64,000 bases of DNA from Algoriphagus oliviformis (GCF_017254915.1 NZ_JAFKCT010000005.1:268376-332375), one strand, 5' to 3'. Shown: positions 1 to 9,595, numbered from the stretch's first letter. The notes: generated by a model from the sequence alone, not told the origin. Numbers and translations: made by a program.

Positions 1-1086
1 TCCCAGGCTTTCACGGACTTGATCATGAATCGCTCAAACTCTCCTTTCATTCCTTTCGCTCTGGAAGGCAGGGCCGTGGCCAATTTCTCCCTGAGAAACT
101 ACGACCAGACCGTCGCCGACTATCGCGACATTCTCAACAATCACCCCAATTCGGACAACGCCGAAACAGCCCTCAAGGGCCTACAGGAAACCTTGGCACT
201 GCAAGGCAGATCCGGTGAGTTTGGAGACTACGTGGCCAAATACAAATCGGCCAATCCCGGCTCCGGCAATGTCCAGTCCCTGGAATACGAAGCTGCGAAG
301 AGCCTCTATTTTGACAAAAACTACGCACAGGCGGCGCGGGCTTTGGAAAACTACCTCCGCAGCTACCCGCAATCCGCACAGCGCAGTGAAGCGCTTTATT
401 TTGCCGGTGATGCGTTTTTGCAGGCCGGAGATCAAGAGCGCGGCCTCAGCTTTTTCCGTCAATTGGAAAAGGAGCCTTCTTCCCCACAGCGGGTGAGAGC
501 CATGCAGAAGATCGGCGCGATCGAGCTGGAGCGAGGCAACTATGCGGCTGCGATTCCTTACTTGGAGACTGCTGCGCAAAATGCCCGAAGCAAGGTAGAG
601 GAAGCCGAGGCCTTCCAAGGTCTGATGGTAGCCAATTTCGAAGCAAAAAACTATCAGCCGAGCATCACCTATGCCGACAAGCTGATGACGCTGGACGGGA
701 TTATTCCCGAGTCCACGCCAACGGCACTGCTGACCAAAGCAAAGGCCCAGGCGGGACTGAAGCAAAACCAGCAAGCGGAGCTCACGCTTCAGCTCCTGGT
801 CAACGAGCACAAGACCATACAGGGAGCGGAAGGATTGTATTTGCTGGCTTTGTCTTTGCAGCAGAAAGGGGACATCGCCAAGTCCAACGACGCCATCTTT
901 GACTCCTCCGGCCCCTACGCAGACTTTGGCTACTGGTATGGCAAGATGTTCCTCCTGCTGGCGGACAACTACCTGAAAACCGGTGAAGACTTCCAAGCCA
1001 AGGCTACGCTCGAATCCATTGTGGAGCGCGCTACCAATGCCGAGATCAAAGCCGAAGCCGAAGCCAAACTCAAAACCCTGAACTAA
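1..1086 (+). CDS. TPR repeat protein, C-terminal part (cut by window edge)
   Basis: The frame is open to the first base of the window, so about 361 residues of a longer protein are seen. The visible part is a run of tetratricopeptide-like helical hairpins: phrases such as YDQTVADYRDILNNHP, YAQAARALENYLRSYPQSA and ALYFAGDAFLQAGD repeat with roughly 34-residue spacing and the usual W/Y-G-A-P positions. TPR proteins act as scaffolds and no catalytic motif is visible. The stop is 3 nt before the next gene, an outer-membrane barrel, followed by SPOR and ExbB/ExbD/TonB genes, so a cell-envelope role (periplasmic or outer-membrane assembly) is inferred. The true start lies upstream of the window. 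Confidence 0.85.
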   Translation, partial: SQAFTDLIMNRSNSPFIPFALEGRAVANFSLRNYDQTVADYRDILNNHPNSDNAETALKGLQETLALQGRSGEFGDYVAKYKSANPGSGNVQSLEYEAAKSLYFDKNYAQAARALENYLRSYPQSAQRSEALYFAGDAFLQAGDQERGLSFFRQLEKEPSSPQRVRAMQKIGAIELERGNYAAAIPYLETAAQNARSKVEEAEAFQGLMVANFEAKNYQPSITYADKLMTLDGIIPESTPTALLTKAKAQAGLKQNQQAELTLQLLVNEHKTIQGAEGLYLLALSLQQKGDIAKSNDAIFDSSGPYADFGYWYGKMFLLLADNYLKTGEDFQAKATLESIVERATNAEIKAEAEAKLKTLN

Positions 1087-1089
1087 GCC

Positions 1090-2802
1090 ATGAACAGACT
1101 GACTTTATATACATTCATTGTGGGGGCTATTGCTTGTGGAATCACCCCCTTGTCGGCCCAAGATCAGCAGCAGAAGAGGGGAGAGGTGCAGGATCAGGAG
1201 TTTGTGATCAGAAAAGACCGGGTACTGACGGTTCCCACCCAGCCTAGAGCCTATGAGCGCATGCCTGCCTTGCCTCAGCCGAAGGGCTTGGGAGACTTTA
1301 GTTATGCTGTGACGCCCTTTTTTCTAAACCTCCCGGCTCTGAAGCTCCAGCCAACGGCTTTGGAGAAAAACTACCGACAGGACAAAGTAGACCTTTACCC
1401 TGGCTATGTCCGAGCCGGATACGGCAATTTTGCCTCGCCGCTACTTGAGGGACGATATATGTCCATCAATGCCGACCCACTTAACTATGCGCTGAAGTTC
1501 CAGCATCAGAGTTTTGGCAAAGGTCCGGTAGAGGCGGAGCAAAGCGCCGAGTCGCACACGGTCTTTGGAGCGGACGGAAGCTATTTTGGGGAGCTGTTTG
1601 AAGTGTTTGGAGGATTGGAATGGGGTCAAAACAAATACTCCTTCTATGGTGTCGATCCTGTGAATTTCGAAAATCCCGACTCTCCCTTTGAGACGGCAAA
1701 CAATGTACTCAACCATGTACAGGTCAAGGCAGGCGTAAGGGACATCGAGAAGACTGGGCCTTTTTCCTATGAGGGCCAGCTGAGTTTTAGGAATTTCAAG
1801 GACAGCTACGCCGTCAAGGAAAACGAAGTCGGGATCCAAGCCGGAGGTAAATTCCGCACCGAATCCGACTGGTCGGGCAAGGTAGACTTGGCCTATTTCC
1901 ATACCAATCCCAACGACGTCAACTACCAGGAAAAGCGCAACTATTTTTCCATCCGTCCACGCATTTCCTACGACTACGAGGCCTTCCGCTTCACGGCTGG
2001 GCTGAATTTGGTGTCTGAAAATGACTCTCTGGCGGACAAGGACAGCGATTTTCATATTTTCCCGGTATTGCAAGCCAGCTACCAGTTTGCCGATGAGTTT
2101 GGTTTCTTTGCCTCATTCTCCGGAGACGTGCAGCGGAATACCTATTTCAGCTTTGTCAACGAAAACCCCTACCTCGGCCCGAGCGAACAATTGCTCAACA
2201 CCATCAACAACTACCAGATCGAAGGCGGTGTCGAGGGGCAGTTTCAGGAGGCGTTTCACTACCGCGCAGGCGTCAAGGTAAGCCGATTCAACCAGCTTCA
2301 TTTCTTTGCCAATTCCCTTACGGACACTGCCCGTTTTGAAATCGTCTATGATGACAAGTCCACCGTGGCCAATATCAACGCGGAATTGGGTTTTAAGCTC
2401 AGCGAGTTTTATTCCTTGGGCAGCCGACTGGACCTCTACCAATATGAGCTGAATACCCAGCAGGAAGCTTGGCACCGGCCAGTTTGGGAGCTGAGGATCA
2501 ACAATCAGGTGACTCCGGTAGAGCGACTCGTCGTGCAGGCCAATCTCAATTTTATGGGAGGAGTCAAGGCGAGAGGCGAAGCGATCCCTACCGCCGATTT
2601 GATACCGGTTCCGAGTGGATTTTATGAAGTGGAAACACTGAAAACCATCGCCGACCTACAGCTCAAGGCTTCCTACGGCATCACCGACCGCATTGGGATC
2701 TTTGCCGAAGGCAACAACATCCTCAATGGGAATAACGCCAGATGGCTCAACTACCCCGTCAGAGGCATTCAATTGATCGGCGGGGCGAGCTTTAAATTCT
2801 GA
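1090..2802 (+). CDS. outer-membrane beta-barrel protein, TonB-receptor-like
   Basis: 570 residues with a Sec signal peptide (MNRLTLYTFIVGAIACGITPLSAQ, cleavage near residue 23). The rest is rich in alternating aromatic/polar strands typical of an outer-membrane barrel (DLYPGYVRAGYGNFASPLLEGRY; a C-terminal strand ending in F, GIQLIGGASFKF). No obvious plug or carboxypeptidase-regulatory domain is present and it is shorter than most TonB-dependent receptors, so it may be a plugless barrel related to that superfamily. Its gene follows the TPR gene by 3 nt and precedes the SPOR/ExbB/ExbD/TonB genes, which suggests the barrel works with that energy-transducing set. Substrate unknown. Confidence 0.8.
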   Translation: MNRLTLYTFIVGAIACGITPLSAQDQQQKRGEVQDQEFVIRKDRVLTVPTQPRAYERMPALPQPKGLGDFSYAVTPFFLNLPALKLQPTALEKNYRQDKVDLYPGYVRAGYGNFASPLLEGRYMSINADPLNYALKFQHQSFGKGPVEAEQSAESHTVFGADGSYFGELFEVFGGLEWGQNKYSFYGVDPVNFENPDSPFETANNVLNHVQVKAGVRDIEKTGPFSYEGQLSFRNFKDSYAVKENEVGIQAGGKFRTESDWSGKVDLAYFHTNPNDVNYQEKRNYFSIRPRISYDYEAFRFTAGLNLVSENDSLADKDSDFHIFPVLQASYQFADEFGFFASFSGDVQRNTYFSFVNENPYLGPSEQLLNTINNYQIEGGVEGQFQEAFHYRAGVKVSRFNQLHFFANSLTDTARFEIVYDDKSTVANINAELGFKLSEFYSLGSRLDLYQYELNTQQEAWHRPVWELRINNQVTPVERLVVQANLNFMGGVKARGEAIPTADLIPVPSGFYEVETLKTIADLQLKASYGITDRIGIFAEGNNILNGNNARWLNYPVRGIQLIGGASFKF

Positions 2803-2869
2803 TAATGTTTCACCGCTGGGTTGGCCTTTCCCTGCATTTCGGTTAGTTTCGTAGCTTTCCCCCAAGCGC

Positions 2870-3697
2870 ATGTCGGCAAAAGATTCAGAGAGCAAGCAGT
2901 GGTCAGACCCCAAGGATTTCGGACTTCCCTTTGTGGAAATCAGTCCGCTCAAGCCAAAACTAGAGGCAAAGGAGTTGATTTCCAGTGAGGTGTTGGCTTC
3001 TGGGGAAGAGCATTTGGAGGAGGAACCAAAAGCGGGGGTAGCGGAATCCGAGCCGGCGTCTGTCCCTACCGAAACTCCCGCTCAGGCCGTCCAGCCCAAG
3101 ACTGCACCACCTGCCGCTGCCGCGTCGAAAGACGGGGAAAAGTCTTCTTCCTGGGCGTGGGCAGTTCTGCTGATAGGCTTGGGGATTGTGACGGTGATCG
3201 TTTGGCAGATCCTCGAAAACCGAAAGCCGGCAGTTTCAGAAACCATTTTTGAGGTGGTAGAGCAAGACAGCCCCCAATCGGAGCCCGTTGCAAGCCAATC
3301 TCCCGCCGAAACTACAGCAGCTGGACAAAATCAAGAGGTTGTAAACCAGGACTCTATCGCTACTTCAACTATTTCAAACCCTAATATTTCCAAACCAGCC
3401 GAAACTGGTACAACTATTGCCAATACTGCATCTGGGAATTTGATCCGAGTAGAGTCCAAAGGGGAACGCCCGCAGTATTTTATCATCGTTGGAAGTTTGC
3501 CAAATGAAAAGATGGCGATAGAGGAGGCGAGCCAGTATTTTGCGAAAAACGCGGAGCTATACCTCATCACTCCCTACGACGGTGGCAGCAACTACCGCCT
3601 CGCCCTTTCCAGGTTTGCCAGCTTCAGGTTGGCGGCCGAGAAACTCGAAGAGCTCAAATCCCAATACAGCGAAGAATTGTGGATTTTGAAATATTAA
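2870..3697 (+). CDS. SPOR domain membrane protein
   Basis: 275 residues in three parts: an acidic, Pro/Ala-rich N-terminal region (1-92), one transmembrane helix (about 95-115, WAWAVLLIGLGIVTVIVWQI), a low-complexity Ser/Thr/Glu linker, and a C-terminal SPOR-type domain (about 203-275, starting YFIIVGSLPNEKMAIEEA). SPOR domains bind denuded glycan strands of peptidoglycan, often at the division site. The topology is N-in with SPOR in the periplasm. The gene begins 67 nt after the barrel gene; the gap has a weak promoter-like TAGTTTCG (2844-2851). It ends 1 nt before exbB. Domain call is confident; a division-site role is family-based inference. Confidence 0.85.
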   Translation: MSAKDSESKQWSDPKDFGLPFVEISPLKPKLEAKELISSEVLASGEEHLEEEPKAGVAESEPASVPTETPAQAVQPKTAPPAAAASKDGEKSSSWAWAVLLIGLGIVTVIVWQILENRKPAVSETIFEVVEQDSPQSEPVASQSPAETTAAGQNQEVVNQDSIATSTISNPNISKPAETGTTIANTASGNLIRVESKGERPQYFIIVGSLPNEKMAIEEASQYFAKNAELYLITPYDGGSNYRLALSRFASFRLAAEKLEELKSQYSEELWILKY

Positions 3698-3698
3698 T

Positions 3699-4388
3699 AT
3701 GACTCTTCTCCAAACCCTCTCTACCGATTCCCTATCCTCCATGGACAGTCTGGCCATGGGTGCCGAAGCCAAAAACATCGGCTTGCTCGACCTCCTCATC
3801 AAAGGAGGCTACATGATGGCTCCGCTTTATCTCTTGTTTGTGCTGGCGATATTTATCTTCGTCCAGAAGCTCATCACGCTCAACAAGGCCGCCAAAACCC
3901 CCGGCCACCTGATGGATCAGGTGAAAGTGCTGGTGCAGAGTGGACAGATCGAGAAGGCTAAGATGCTCTGTGCCGGAGAAAATACCCCGGTGGCCAACAT
4001 GATCGCCAAAGGGGTGGACCGCATCGGTTCCCCACTGAAAAACATAGAGGTGTCTATCGAAAACGTCGGGAAGATTGAGATCTATAAACTGGAAAAGAAC
4101 CTCGGCCTGTTGGCCACTGTTTCCGGTGCTGCGCCGATGATCGGCTTCTTGGGTACCGTTACGGGGATGATCCAGGCTTTTATCTCCATCGCGCAGGAAG
4201 AGGGGATGGTCTCTCCCAAGCTGCTTTCCTCCGGGATCTACGAAGCGATGATCACCACGGCCGCCGGGCTGGTGGTCGGTATCGTGGCCTATCTAGGCTA
4301 CAACTACTTGGTCACGCAAGTGTCCAAGCTGGTTCACAACATGGAATACACCTCGATTGAATTCATAGACCTTCTTCAGGACAAATAA
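3699..4388 (+). CDS. exbB: ExbB/TolQ/MotA-type proton channel protein
   Basis: 229 residues with three predicted membrane helices (about 37-57, 135-160, 183-205). Helices 2 and 3 carry the family signature: ATVSGAAPMIGFLGTVTGMI and ITTAAGLVVGIVAYLGYN. ExbB pentamers with ExbD dimers conduct protons across the inner membrane and energise TonB. The start is 1 nt after the SPOR stop, exbD follows with 1 nt between, then a TonB-like gene; order and spacing indicate one transcript and one complex. Whether it serves the barrel at 1090, the distant receptors at 34.4 and 59.8 kb, or a Tol-like envelope role is not decided by the sequence. Confidence 0.93.
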   Translation: MTLLQTLSTDSLSSMDSLAMGAEAKNIGLLDLLIKGGYMMAPLYLLFVLAIFIFVQKLITLNKAAKTPGHLMDQVKVLVQSGQIEKAKMLCAGENTPVANMIAKGVDRIGSPLKNIEVSIENVGKIEIYKLEKNLGLLATVSGAAPMIGFLGTVTGMIQAFISIAQEEGMVSPKLLSSGIYEAMITTAAGLVVGIVAYLGYNYLVTQVSKLVHNMEYTSIEFIDLLQDK

Positions 4389-4389
4389 G

Positions 4390-4779
4390 ATGGGACTTCA
4401 GTCAAAAAACAAAATAGAAGCGGCGTTTAGCATGTCGTCGATGACGGACATCATCTTCCTCCTGCTGATCTTCTTTATGCTGACTTCCTCGTTTATCACG
4501 CCCTCAGGGCTTCCAGTTAACTTGCCTTCCAGCGAGACTTCGGACATCGTGATGCAGGAAGTGACGGTCACGGTGACCAAAGACCTCAAATATTCCGTTA
4601 ATGATAGGGTAGTGGGACGTGACCAGATCAAATCGGAATTGACTGGACTACTGGCGGGCAAAAAAGGCCAAGTCGTCCTGCACATTGACAAAGACGTACC
4701 GGTGGAGTACTTGGTGGAAATCGGCGGTATCGCAGCCGGTCTCGAAGCCAACGTGTCCATCGCCACAAAACCCTACTAA
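4390..4779 (+). CDS. exbD: ExbD/TolR family protein
   Basis: 129 residues, the usual size. One N-terminal membrane helix (about 20-36) begins with the conserved membrane Asp (Asp20 in SSMTDIIFLLLIFF), the residue that takes part in proton translocation. A short periplasmic domain follows (about 45-129), ending in repeated alpha/beta units (VVLHIDKDVPVEYLVEIGGIA). It is the partner of the ExbB encoded immediately upstream and precedes a TonB-like gene by 3 nt. Confidence 0.93.
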   Translation: MGLQSKNKIEAAFSMSSMTDIIFLLLIFFMLTSSFITPSGLPVNLPSSETSDIVMQEVTVTVTKDLKYSVNDRVVGRDQIKSELTGLLAGKKGQVVLHIDKDVPVEYLVEIGGIAAGLEANVSIATKPY

Positions 4780-4782
4780 GCC

Positions 4783-5739
4783 ATGGAAACTTGGAATGCG
4801 GATAAGGTAGAAAAGGACAGCAAACGCAAATCGGCGATCATCACCTTGGTGCTGAACGTCCTGCTGTTGCTTGCATTCTACTTTATCGTGGTTTGGAAGC
4901 AGCCCATTCCTCCGCTTCCTACCTATGGCTTGGAGCTGAACCTTGGCTTTACTGACACGGGCTCCGGCAACAGGGACAGCCCAAATGCCCCTTCGGAGAC
5001 TCCATCCCAAAGCGTGGAGCAGGCCGCTCCCGGCGAGGTAGCCCAGGCTGTCACCCAGCCAGCGACTCCCGCGCCCAGTCCCAAAACAGAGACGGCAAAG
5101 CCAAAAACCACTTCCAAACCAGCAGAAAACCAGGCGGTGACCAACAAGCCATCTCCGATCAAGGGGGTAGAAAAGGCTTCAACGGAAACGAAAAAACCTG
5201 ATCCCGTAAAGACGGAACCTACGAAGACCGTCACCACACCTGCCAAATCAGAAGCGGAACAGACGACCCAAAAAGCACCCGAGAAGCCTAAAATCGACCA
5301 GCGGGCGATCTTTGGAGCGGGAGGGACTTCTGGTAGCAGTTCTAAGCCAGCGGCTGGAGGAGCCCAAGGCTCATCCAATGCAAAAGGCGATGAGGGAAAA
5401 CCTACGGGCACGGTCGATGGCCGGGCGATCATGGGAGAGGGAAGCGGCAAAGGTACCAACTCCGGTTCCGGATACAGCCTTGACTTGGCTGGATGGGACT
5501 TCGCATCCAGACCTACCATCAACGACCGCGTATCCACCCGCAATGGCAAAATCGTATTTAAGATCACCGTGGATGACTCTGGACGGGTTGTGCAAGCCGT
5601 GCCGCTCGAGTACAATGTCTCCAACGATGTCTTGGCCTATTACCGGCAGGTCGTCAACCAGATCAATTTCAAAAAATCGGGCGGTGCCGCCGCAGACTTT
5701 TCGACCGGAAAGATCACCTTTGTGATTCAGGTGGATTGA
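4783..5739 (+). CDS. tonB: TonB-like energy transducer
   Basis: 318 residues: short cytoplasmic N-terminus, one membrane anchor (about 18-38, SAIITLVLNVLLLLAFYFIVV), a long Pro/Lys/Thr/Ala-rich periplasmic spacer (about 60-190) and a C-terminal domain with GKIVFKITVDDSGRVVQAVPLEY and KITFVIQVD, which resembles the TonB C-terminal fold. TonB spans the periplasm and passes the ExbB/ExbD proton-motive force to outer-membrane receptors. The C-terminal domain is divergent and the spacer includes two similar segments (DQRAIFGAG and DGRAIMGEG). It directly follows exbD; its stop lies 2 nt before the ATG chosen for folC. Confidence 0.85.
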   Translation: METWNADKVEKDSKRKSAIITLVLNVLLLLAFYFIVVWKQPIPPLPTYGLELNLGFTDTGSGNRDSPNAPSETPSQSVEQAAPGEVAQAVTQPATPAPSPKTETAKPKTTSKPAENQAVTNKPSPIKGVEKASTETKKPDPVKTEPTKTVTTPAKSEAEQTTQKAPEKPKIDQRAIFGAGGTSGSSSKPAAGGAQGSSNAKGDEGKPTGTVDGRAIMGEGSGKGTNSGSGYSLDLAGWDFASRPTINDRVSTRNGKIVFKITVDDSGRVVQAVPLEYNVSNDVLAYYRQVVNQINFKKSGGAAADFSTGKITFVIQVD

Positions 5740-5741
5740 CG

Positions 5742-7028
5742 ATGGATTACAAAGAAACGCTGGATTACCTCTTTCACGCCCTTCCCATGTTTCAGCGGGT
5801 AGGAGCGGCGGCGTTCAGAAAAGATCTGGGCAATACGCTCGCACTTTGTGCCCATTTAGACAATCCCGAGCGGAAATTCAAGTCTGTGCACGTCGCCGGC
5901 ACCAATGGGAAAGGTAGCACTTCCCATTCTCTGGCGGCCATTCTGCAATCAGCTGGCTACAAAACCGGCCTCTACACTTCCCCGCACCTCAAGTCTTTCA
6001 CCGAACGAATCCGCATCGACGGGAAGGAGATTGGCGAGGAAGCCGTTGTGGAGTTTGTGGCGGAAAACAAGGGTTTTCTTGACCAGCTCCAGCCCAGTTT
6101 TTTTGAGATGACGGTCGGCATGGCTTTTTGGCATTTCGCCAAAGAGCAGGTCGATATCGCCATCGTGGAAGTGGGCATGGGCGGGAAATATGACAGTACC
6201 AATGTCCTGCTGCCCGAGCTATGCATCATCACGAATATCGGCTGGGACCATGTGCAGTTTTTGGGAAATACGCTTCCCGAGATCGCCGGGGAAAAAGCGG
6301 GGATCATCAAGCCGAGTATTCCGGTAGTCATCAGCCAAACCCAAGAAGAGACCGAACCGGTTTTTGTCCAAAAAGCCCAGGAGCAGCAGGCACCGATCGT
6401 TTTCGCAGACCAAAAGCTCAGGGTTGTAAAAATGGCTTCACACCAGAAACTGGCCCTGTTTTCCGTGGAAAAAGACGGACAGAAATCCGAGCTTAACTTT
6501 GGCCTACAGGGAGACTATCAGCGCTTCAACCTACCGGGCATCCTGGAATCTGTGTCTCAGCTTCGAGAGATGGGATGGGATATTTCTGAGGCAGCGCTGG
6601 AGAAAGGTCTGGCGGAGGTGAGCGCCTTGACGGGACTGAAAGGACGCTGGCAAGTTTTGGGAGAAAAGCCTACCGTGATAGCGGATACGGGGCACAACGA
6701 ACCCGGTATTCGGGAGATCCTGGCGCAGCTCGAGACCTATGACTACTCCCAGCTTTGGATGGTATTGGGTATGGTGCAGGACAAGGATATTTCGAAGATC
6801 CTGGCGCTGTTGCCCAAAGATGCTCGCTATGTTTTTTGCCAGGCGGACTTGCCAAGGGCGATGCCCGCAGCGCAGCTTGCCGAGAAAGCCAGGGCTCTCG
6901 GACTCTCGGGTGATGTCATTTCGGACATCAACCAAGCGCTGAACTTTGCCCGAAAAAATGCCGGAGCGGATGACCTGATATTTGTCGGAGGCAGTACTTT
7001 TGTGGTCGCAGAAATCGACGATCTTTAA
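5742..7028 (+). CDS. folC: bifunctional folylpolyglutamate/dihydrofolate synthase
   Basis: 428 residues from the ATG at 5742; an in-frame TTG at 5736 would overlap the tonB stop and is less likely. It adds glutamate to dihydropteroate or folates using ATP. The nucleotide-binding loop is GTNGKGST at residues 53-60, followed by SPHLKSFTERIRIDG and the Mur-ligase middle-domain phrase ITNIGWDHVQFLGNTLPEIAGEKAGIIK. The C-terminal ligase domain starts near KGRWQVLG and contains ADTGHNEPGI. Length matches the family. It is packed between tonB and trmB, probably by operon drift rather than functional linkage. Confidence 0.95.
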   Translation: MDYKETLDYLFHALPMFQRVGAAAFRKDLGNTLALCAHLDNPERKFKSVHVAGTNGKGSTSHSLAAILQSAGYKTGLYTSPHLKSFTERIRIDGKEIGEEAVVEFVAENKGFLDQLQPSFFEMTVGMAFWHFAKEQVDIAIVEVGMGGKYDSTNVLLPELCIITNIGWDHVQFLGNTLPEIAGEKAGIIKPSIPVVISQTQEETEPVFVQKAQEQQAPIVFADQKLRVVKMASHQKLALFSVEKDGQKSELNFGLQGDYQRFNLPGILESVSQLREMGWDISEAALEKGLAEVSALTGLKGRWQVLGEKPTVIADTGHNEPGIREILAQLETYDYSQLWMVLGMVQDKDISKILALLPKDARYVFCQADLPRAMPAAQLAEKARALGLSGDVISDINQALNFARKNAGADDLIFVGGSTFVVAEIDDL

Positions 7029-7691
7029 ATGAGCAGAAAAAAGCTGGTTCGCTTTGCCCAAAACGAATTAAATCCCAACGTTGTCCAGGCCGGAAAACCC
7101 ATTTTTGAAGAAATCAAAGGCCACTGGAACGAAAAACAATTCCAAAATCCCAATCCCATTGTAGTCGAATTGGCCTGTGGCCGCGGGGAGTTTACCGTCG
7201 GTCTGGGTCGTGAGTATCCTGAGCAAAATTTCATCGGAGTGGATATCAAGGGCAGCCGGATCTGGAAAGGCAGCTCGACCGCGACCGCCGAGGGCATCAC
7301 CAACGTGGCTTTTCTTCGTACCCAAATCCAGCAGCTGGAGGACTTTTTTGCCGAAGGCGAGATCTCAGAACTCTGGATTACTTTCCCGGATCCGTTTCCG
7401 AGAGACGGGGACGAGAAGCGCCGGCTCACTTCACCGAAGTTTCTGGACATGTACAAGCCGATGATCAAGGCTGGGGGCACCGTCCACTTCAAGACCGACA
7501 ACACCGGGCTTTTTGACTACAGCCTGGAGCTGGTGCAGTCCCGCGAGGATATCGAGGTGCTGGCCTTTACGCATGACTTCTATCAAAGCGAGATGAAGGA
7601 TGACCACCACGGGATCAAGACGCGCTACGAAAAAATATTTTCCGACAAGGGGGAAAAGATCAAATACCTCAAGTTTAGATTCAAAGGCTGA
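7029..7691 (+). CDS. trmB: tRNA (guanine-N7-)-methyltransferase
   Basis: 220 residues. It methylates G46 in the tRNA variable loop with S-adenosylmethionine. The SAM-binding motif VVELACGRGEFTVGLG is at about 38-53, and the TrmB signature SELWITFPDPFPRDGDEKRRL lies in the middle with the substrate-binding PDP core. The ATG abuts the folC stop, so it is probably co-transcribed. The gene converges with the short-chain dehydrogenase gene; only 3 nt separate the two stops and no strong terminator fits between. Confidence 0.95.
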   Translation: MSRKKLVRFAQNELNPNVVQAGKPIFEEIKGHWNEKQFQNPNPIVVELACGRGEFTVGLGREYPEQNFIGVDIKGSRIWKGSSTATAEGITNVAFLRTQIQQLEDFFAEGEISELWITFPDPFPRDGDEKRRLTSPKFLDMYKPMIKAGGTVHFKTDNTGLFDYSLELVQSREDIEVLAFTHDFYQSEMKDDHHGIKTRYEKIFSDKGEKIKYLKFRFKG

Positions 7692-7694
7692 GCC

Positions 7695-8462
7695 CTAGAT
7701 CGAAAATCCCCCGTCGGCTGTGTAAACCGCTCCGGTGGTATAGGATGAGGCCGAGGCGGCCAGGTAAAGGGCCAAAAGGCCGATTTCCGTCGAGGTGCCG
7801 GTTCGCTTGATGGCTAGTTGCTGTAGGACTTTGTTCATGATTTTCTCGTTGCCCCAGAGTGGCTCGGAGAGCTTGGTCTCGATCAGGCCGGGACAGATGG
7901 CATTCACGCGGATTTTGGCTTCGCCCCATTCCTTGGCAAACACCTTGGTGAGGGAAATCAGCGCTGCTTTGGATACGGAATAGATGCCCAAGCCGGTCTC
8001 TGGGCTGATACCTCCGATCGAGGAAATGTTGATCACCGAGGCGCCGGAAGACTTGCGAAGGTGGGGGAAGCAGAGGCGGCAAAGTTCAAAGGGCGCCTTG
8101 ACGTTGACCGCCATGATTTTGTCAAAAGCTTCCAAGCTGGTCTCATGAACCGGCCCGAAAACCGGGCTCGTGCCGGCATTGTTGACCAGAATGTCGATGG
8201 TTCCATACTTATCTACGGTTTTTTTTACCAGCGCCGATAGCTCGTCCACGTTGCTCACGTTGCAGGCGATGCCGTGGGCTTCGTAGCCTTGGGTTTTGAG
8301 GTGGTTGGCTTTTTCATCCAGCGCGTCTTGTTTGCGGCTGCTGATGACGACTTTGGCTCCCGCAGCGGCAAAGATCTCCGCGATGCCAAACCCTATTCCC
8401 TTGCTTGCACCTGTGATCAGGGCCACTTTACCATCGAGCGAAAAAACAGAGGATAAATCCAT
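7695..8462 (-). CDS. SDR family NAD(P)-dependent oxidoreductase
   Basis: 255 residues from the ATG at 8462. An upstream in-frame ATG at 8531 would add 23 unconserved residues, so the later start was chosen. Classical short-chain dehydrogenase layout: cofactor loop TGASKGIG (17-24), NNAG (94-97), catalytic Ser in NISSIGG (147/148), YSVSK with Tyr161 and Lys165, and PG near the C-terminal substrate loop. SSRKQ after the second strand suggests NADP(H) preference. It ends TGAVYTADGGFSI, typical of 3-ketoacyl-ACP-reductase-like SDRs. The substrate cannot be read from the sequence and the gene stands alone. Confidence 0.9.
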   Translation of the reverse strand: MDLSSVFSLDGKVALITGASKGIGFGIAEIFAAAGAKVVISSRKQDALDEKANHLKTQGYEAHGIACNVSNVDELSALVKKTVDKYGTIDILVNNAGTSPVFGPVHETSLEAFDKIMAVNVKAPFELCRLCFPHLRKSSGASVINISSIGGISPETGLGIYSVSKAALISLTKVFAKEWGEAKIRVNAICPGLIETKLSEPLWGNEKIMNKVLQQLAIKRTGTSTEIGLLALYLAASASSYTTGAVYTADGGFSI

Positions 8463-8725
8463 ACGATTGTGGTTTTTTTGATGTCTTAAGATAGGGAAAT
8501 AGACTGAGGGGACATTCGTTTTCTGCTTCAATAATCATGATTTTTAAAGGATTGCCGCAGGATGGAAAAAATGTGAAGAAAGAACGGTGGGGAGACGATC
8601 CGATTGCACTTTTGTGGGGCTATTCCCATCAGATCAAGCTATAAGTTTCTAATTTGGGGCGTATTGTAGACATTCCCACCACAGATCTCGTCCGCCTTTG
8701 GCGAAATGATGGATTGACATAAAGC

Positions 8726-9595
8726 ATGAAAACACCGATTGCCTTCCTTTTGGCCTATTTGTCCATAGCCTTTTCGGCTTTCTCCCAAAATGCCGAGTTT
8801 GAACAGTGGAAAGATCACCGATGTGAGGAGCTGCTGGCTGAAAATGGCTGGTTGAACTTGGCGGGCTTGCTATGGCTGGAGCCAGGAGCCAACCACCTCT
8901 ATTGGGTGAATGATGACAGCTTGGCGATTTCTTCCTCAGCCCAAAAAAGAGCACTTGGCTTGTTTCGGGTAGCATCTGATCGCGTGGTGTTTAGCTCGGC
9001 TACCGGGCAGGAGGTGGCCAACTCAGTTGGGAAAGCCAATGAGATGGTGCAGTTTCCCCTGGAAGAAGGACAGGATGGGAGCCTCCAGTCAGGCAAGTGG
9101 AAATGGTCTGTAATCGAACGGGGAGGCCGGTTTGCGGTGCGACTGAGAAACCTCCAGCACCCGGCTTTGGCCGCGTATGCACCCACGCCGACTTTTGGCT
9201 ATGACCCGCATTGGAGACTGGATGCTTTTTTCCAGCCCAAGTTCAATGAGTTCATGTCCATCACCAATGTCCTTGGGCAAGTCATCGAGTGGCGTGTGAT
9301 GGGATTGTTGAAGTTTGAGATCGATGGAGAGAAGCAGGAACTGATCATGCTTGAGGATGAGGGAAAGCTGTTTGTGATCTTTTCCGACGAGACCAATGAC
9401 CGGGAAACCTACCCCAGCGGGCGTTACCTCTATGTGGCCTTTCCGGACAACAAGGGAAATACCATCATTGACTTCAACTACGCCTACAATCCCCCCTGCG
9501 CCTACACGGCGTTCGCCACTTGCCCCATTCCTCCCAGGGAAAACCGTTTGGATTTTCGGATAGAGGCAGGGGAAAAAGTGCCTTTGAGCCACTGA
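8726..9595 (+). CDS. DUF1684 family secreted protein
   Basis: 289 residues with a Sec signal peptide (MKTPIAFLLAYLSIAFSAFSQ). The body matches the DUF1684 pattern: an N-terminal EQWKDHRCEELLAENGWLNLAGLLWLE block and a C-terminal block with TNDRETYPSGRYLYV, FNYAYNPPCAYTAFATCPIPPRENRL and IEAGEK. The family is widespread and mostly uncharacterised; the conserved C-terminal Asn/Pro/Cys-rich segment looks like a ligand site, but no reaction can be assigned. The preceding 260 nt hold no other gene I can support. The Rrf2 regulator starts 90 nt downstream. Confidence 0.85.
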   Translation: MKTPIAFLLAYLSIAFSAFSQNAEFEQWKDHRCEELLAENGWLNLAGLLWLEPGANHLYWVNDDSLAISSSAQKRALGLFRVASDRVVFSSATGQEVANSVGKANEMVQFPLEEGQDGSLQSGKWKWSVIERGGRFAVRLRNLQHPALAAYAPTPTFGYDPHWRLDAFFQPKFNEFMSITNVLGQVIEWRVMGLLKFEIDGEKQELIMLEDEGKLFVIFSDETNDRETYPSGRYLYVAFPDNKGNTIIDFNYAYNPPCAYTAFATCPIPPRENRLDFRIEAGEKVPLSH